Source of the DNA: Alphaproteobacteria bacterium
Lineage (GTDB): Bacteria > Pseudomonadota > Alphaproteobacteria > Micavibrionales > Micavibrionaceae
Assembly: GCA_021776015.1 (NCBI GenBank)
Contig: JAJFGT010000181.1
Coordinates: 1-13,488, forward strand
Length of the DNA stretch: 13,488 nt
Reading direction: 5' to 3'
The position numbers were made by a program, and so were the translations under genes. Below, one piece after another: positions 12,887-13,488 of this stretch. A model generated the notes under the pieces. That model did not search any database. It was given only the letters and a program-made list of their open reading frames with translations, and was not told the DNA's origin. Every line of letters begins with the position of its first letter. The first letter of the stretch is position 1.

Positions 12887-13488
12887 TTATTGTAGATGAC
12901 CATGAGTTTTAATGAACTTAAGGATGTTATCTGCGCGAATATTCCAACTAAAATATTTTTGAATATCACTCATACCTTCCTGAGCTAAAGCGTCTCTGTA
13001 GGACGCTGATTTTGAAAGGTTACATAAAGCCTCCACCCATGCTGTAGGATCATCTGGAGAGACCATAATTCCATTTCGACCATGCGTAATGATTTCTCGA
13101 AGAGCAGGGATGTCTGAGCATATAATAGGTTTTGTTGCCGCCATATATTCAAACAATTTCATCGGAGAAATCCATCGCGATATATCAGCATTCGTTTGAA
13201 TATGAATTTTGGGTTGGTATGGTGCTAATACAATATCGAATTTAGCCAAGAATGAAGGGATTTCAGAATGAGGTTTAGAACCGTGCATAAATAAATTAGA
13301 TGGCAGATTTTTTTTCTTCCATTCTTCTTGATCGGCTTGACGGCCTCCAATGATGTGAAAGTCCATCTCAGGGATAAGGCGGGCAACATTCACCATGACT
13401 TCCATGCCTCTTCCTGCATGAAGGGAACCTGTATAACCAACTTGAAGAGTGTTTCGTCGTCCTGCCCAAAGTTTTTGTGGGATTTTTA
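12887..13488 (-). CDS. Glycosyltransferase (GT4-like), C-terminal part
   Basis: The frame is open to the window edge, so 199 residues of the C-terminal part are seen and the N-terminal sugar-acceptor domain is missing. The visible part is the nucleotide-sugar-binding Rossmann half of a GT-B enzyme. It begins with VGYTGSLHAGRG, where the second domain usually starts, then FHIIGG, ISPMKLFEYMAATKPIICSD with the conserved Glu, PALREII, and GIMVSPDDPTAWVEAL. SPMKLFEYMA is typical of GT4 enzymes that build polysaccharides or glycoconjugates, acting on the cytoplasmic side. The acceptor and sugar cannot be told. The internal ATG at 13405 is not the start, because homology continues upstream. Confidence 0.9.
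   Translation of the reverse strand, partial: KIPQKLWAGRRNTLQVGYTGSLHAGRGMEVMVNVARLIPEMDFHIIGGRQADQEEWKKKNLPSNLFMHGSKPHSEIPSFLAKFDIVLAPYQPKIHIQTNADISRWISPMKLFEYMAATKPIICSDIPALREIITHGRNGIMVSPDDPTAWVEALCNLSKSASYRDALAQEGMSDIQKYFSWNIRADNILKFIKTHGHLQ

Overview
The window looks like chromosomal sequence from an AT-rich alphaproteobacterium. The evidence is an HslV with a short propeptide before its catalytic threonine, a fused IspD-IspF enzyme, an alphaproteobacterial-type Smr protein, and a heat-shock (sigma-32-like) promoter in front of hslVU. Low GC, unknown membrane-protein paralogs and a very large repeat protein would suit a host-associated lineage such as Holosporales, but that placement is inference. 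I see no insertion sequence, integrase, phage gene or CRISPR array.

Layout. (1) Positions 1-1489: two tandem paralogous genes of unknown function, the first cut by the window edge. Each encodes a membrane protein with a conserved cysteine pair. (2) 1518-3488: a sigma-32-like promoter followed by hslV and hslU, the two parts of the HslVU protease. (3) 3497-4894, minus strand: a stomatin/SPFH gene (qmcA type) followed three bases later by its usual NfeD-like partner. (4) 5046-8318: a 1090-residue protein of unknown function. It has a 262-residue N-terminal region and then six tandem repeats of exactly 411 bp (137 residues). Each repeat appears to be built from two related half-modules with variable segments inside a constant frame. 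(5) 8332-8880, minus strand: an Smr-domain protein. (6) 8995-10927: ispDF and ispE overlapping by 8 bases, covering three consecutive steps of the MEP isoprenoid pathway. (7) 10928-11254: a self-contained unit encoding a 49-residue protein with its own ribosome site and a strong terminator. (8) 11256-12377: alanine dehydrogenase. Its candidate promoter and ribosome site are nested in the preceding terminator. (9) 12392-12469: tRNA-Asp(GTC). (10) 12562-12879: a small exported protein. (11) 12887-13488, minus strand: the C-terminal part of a GT4-like glycosyltransferase running off the window.

Most genes are ordinary housekeeping: protein quality control, membrane maintenance, isoprenoid synthesis and alanine catabolism. 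The parts most likely to be new are the six-repeat protein, the nested terminator/promoter/ribosome-site arrangement at alanine dehydrogenase, the 49-residue protein, and the paralogous membrane proteins at the left end. IspE also carries Glu where the family's catalytic Asp is expected.
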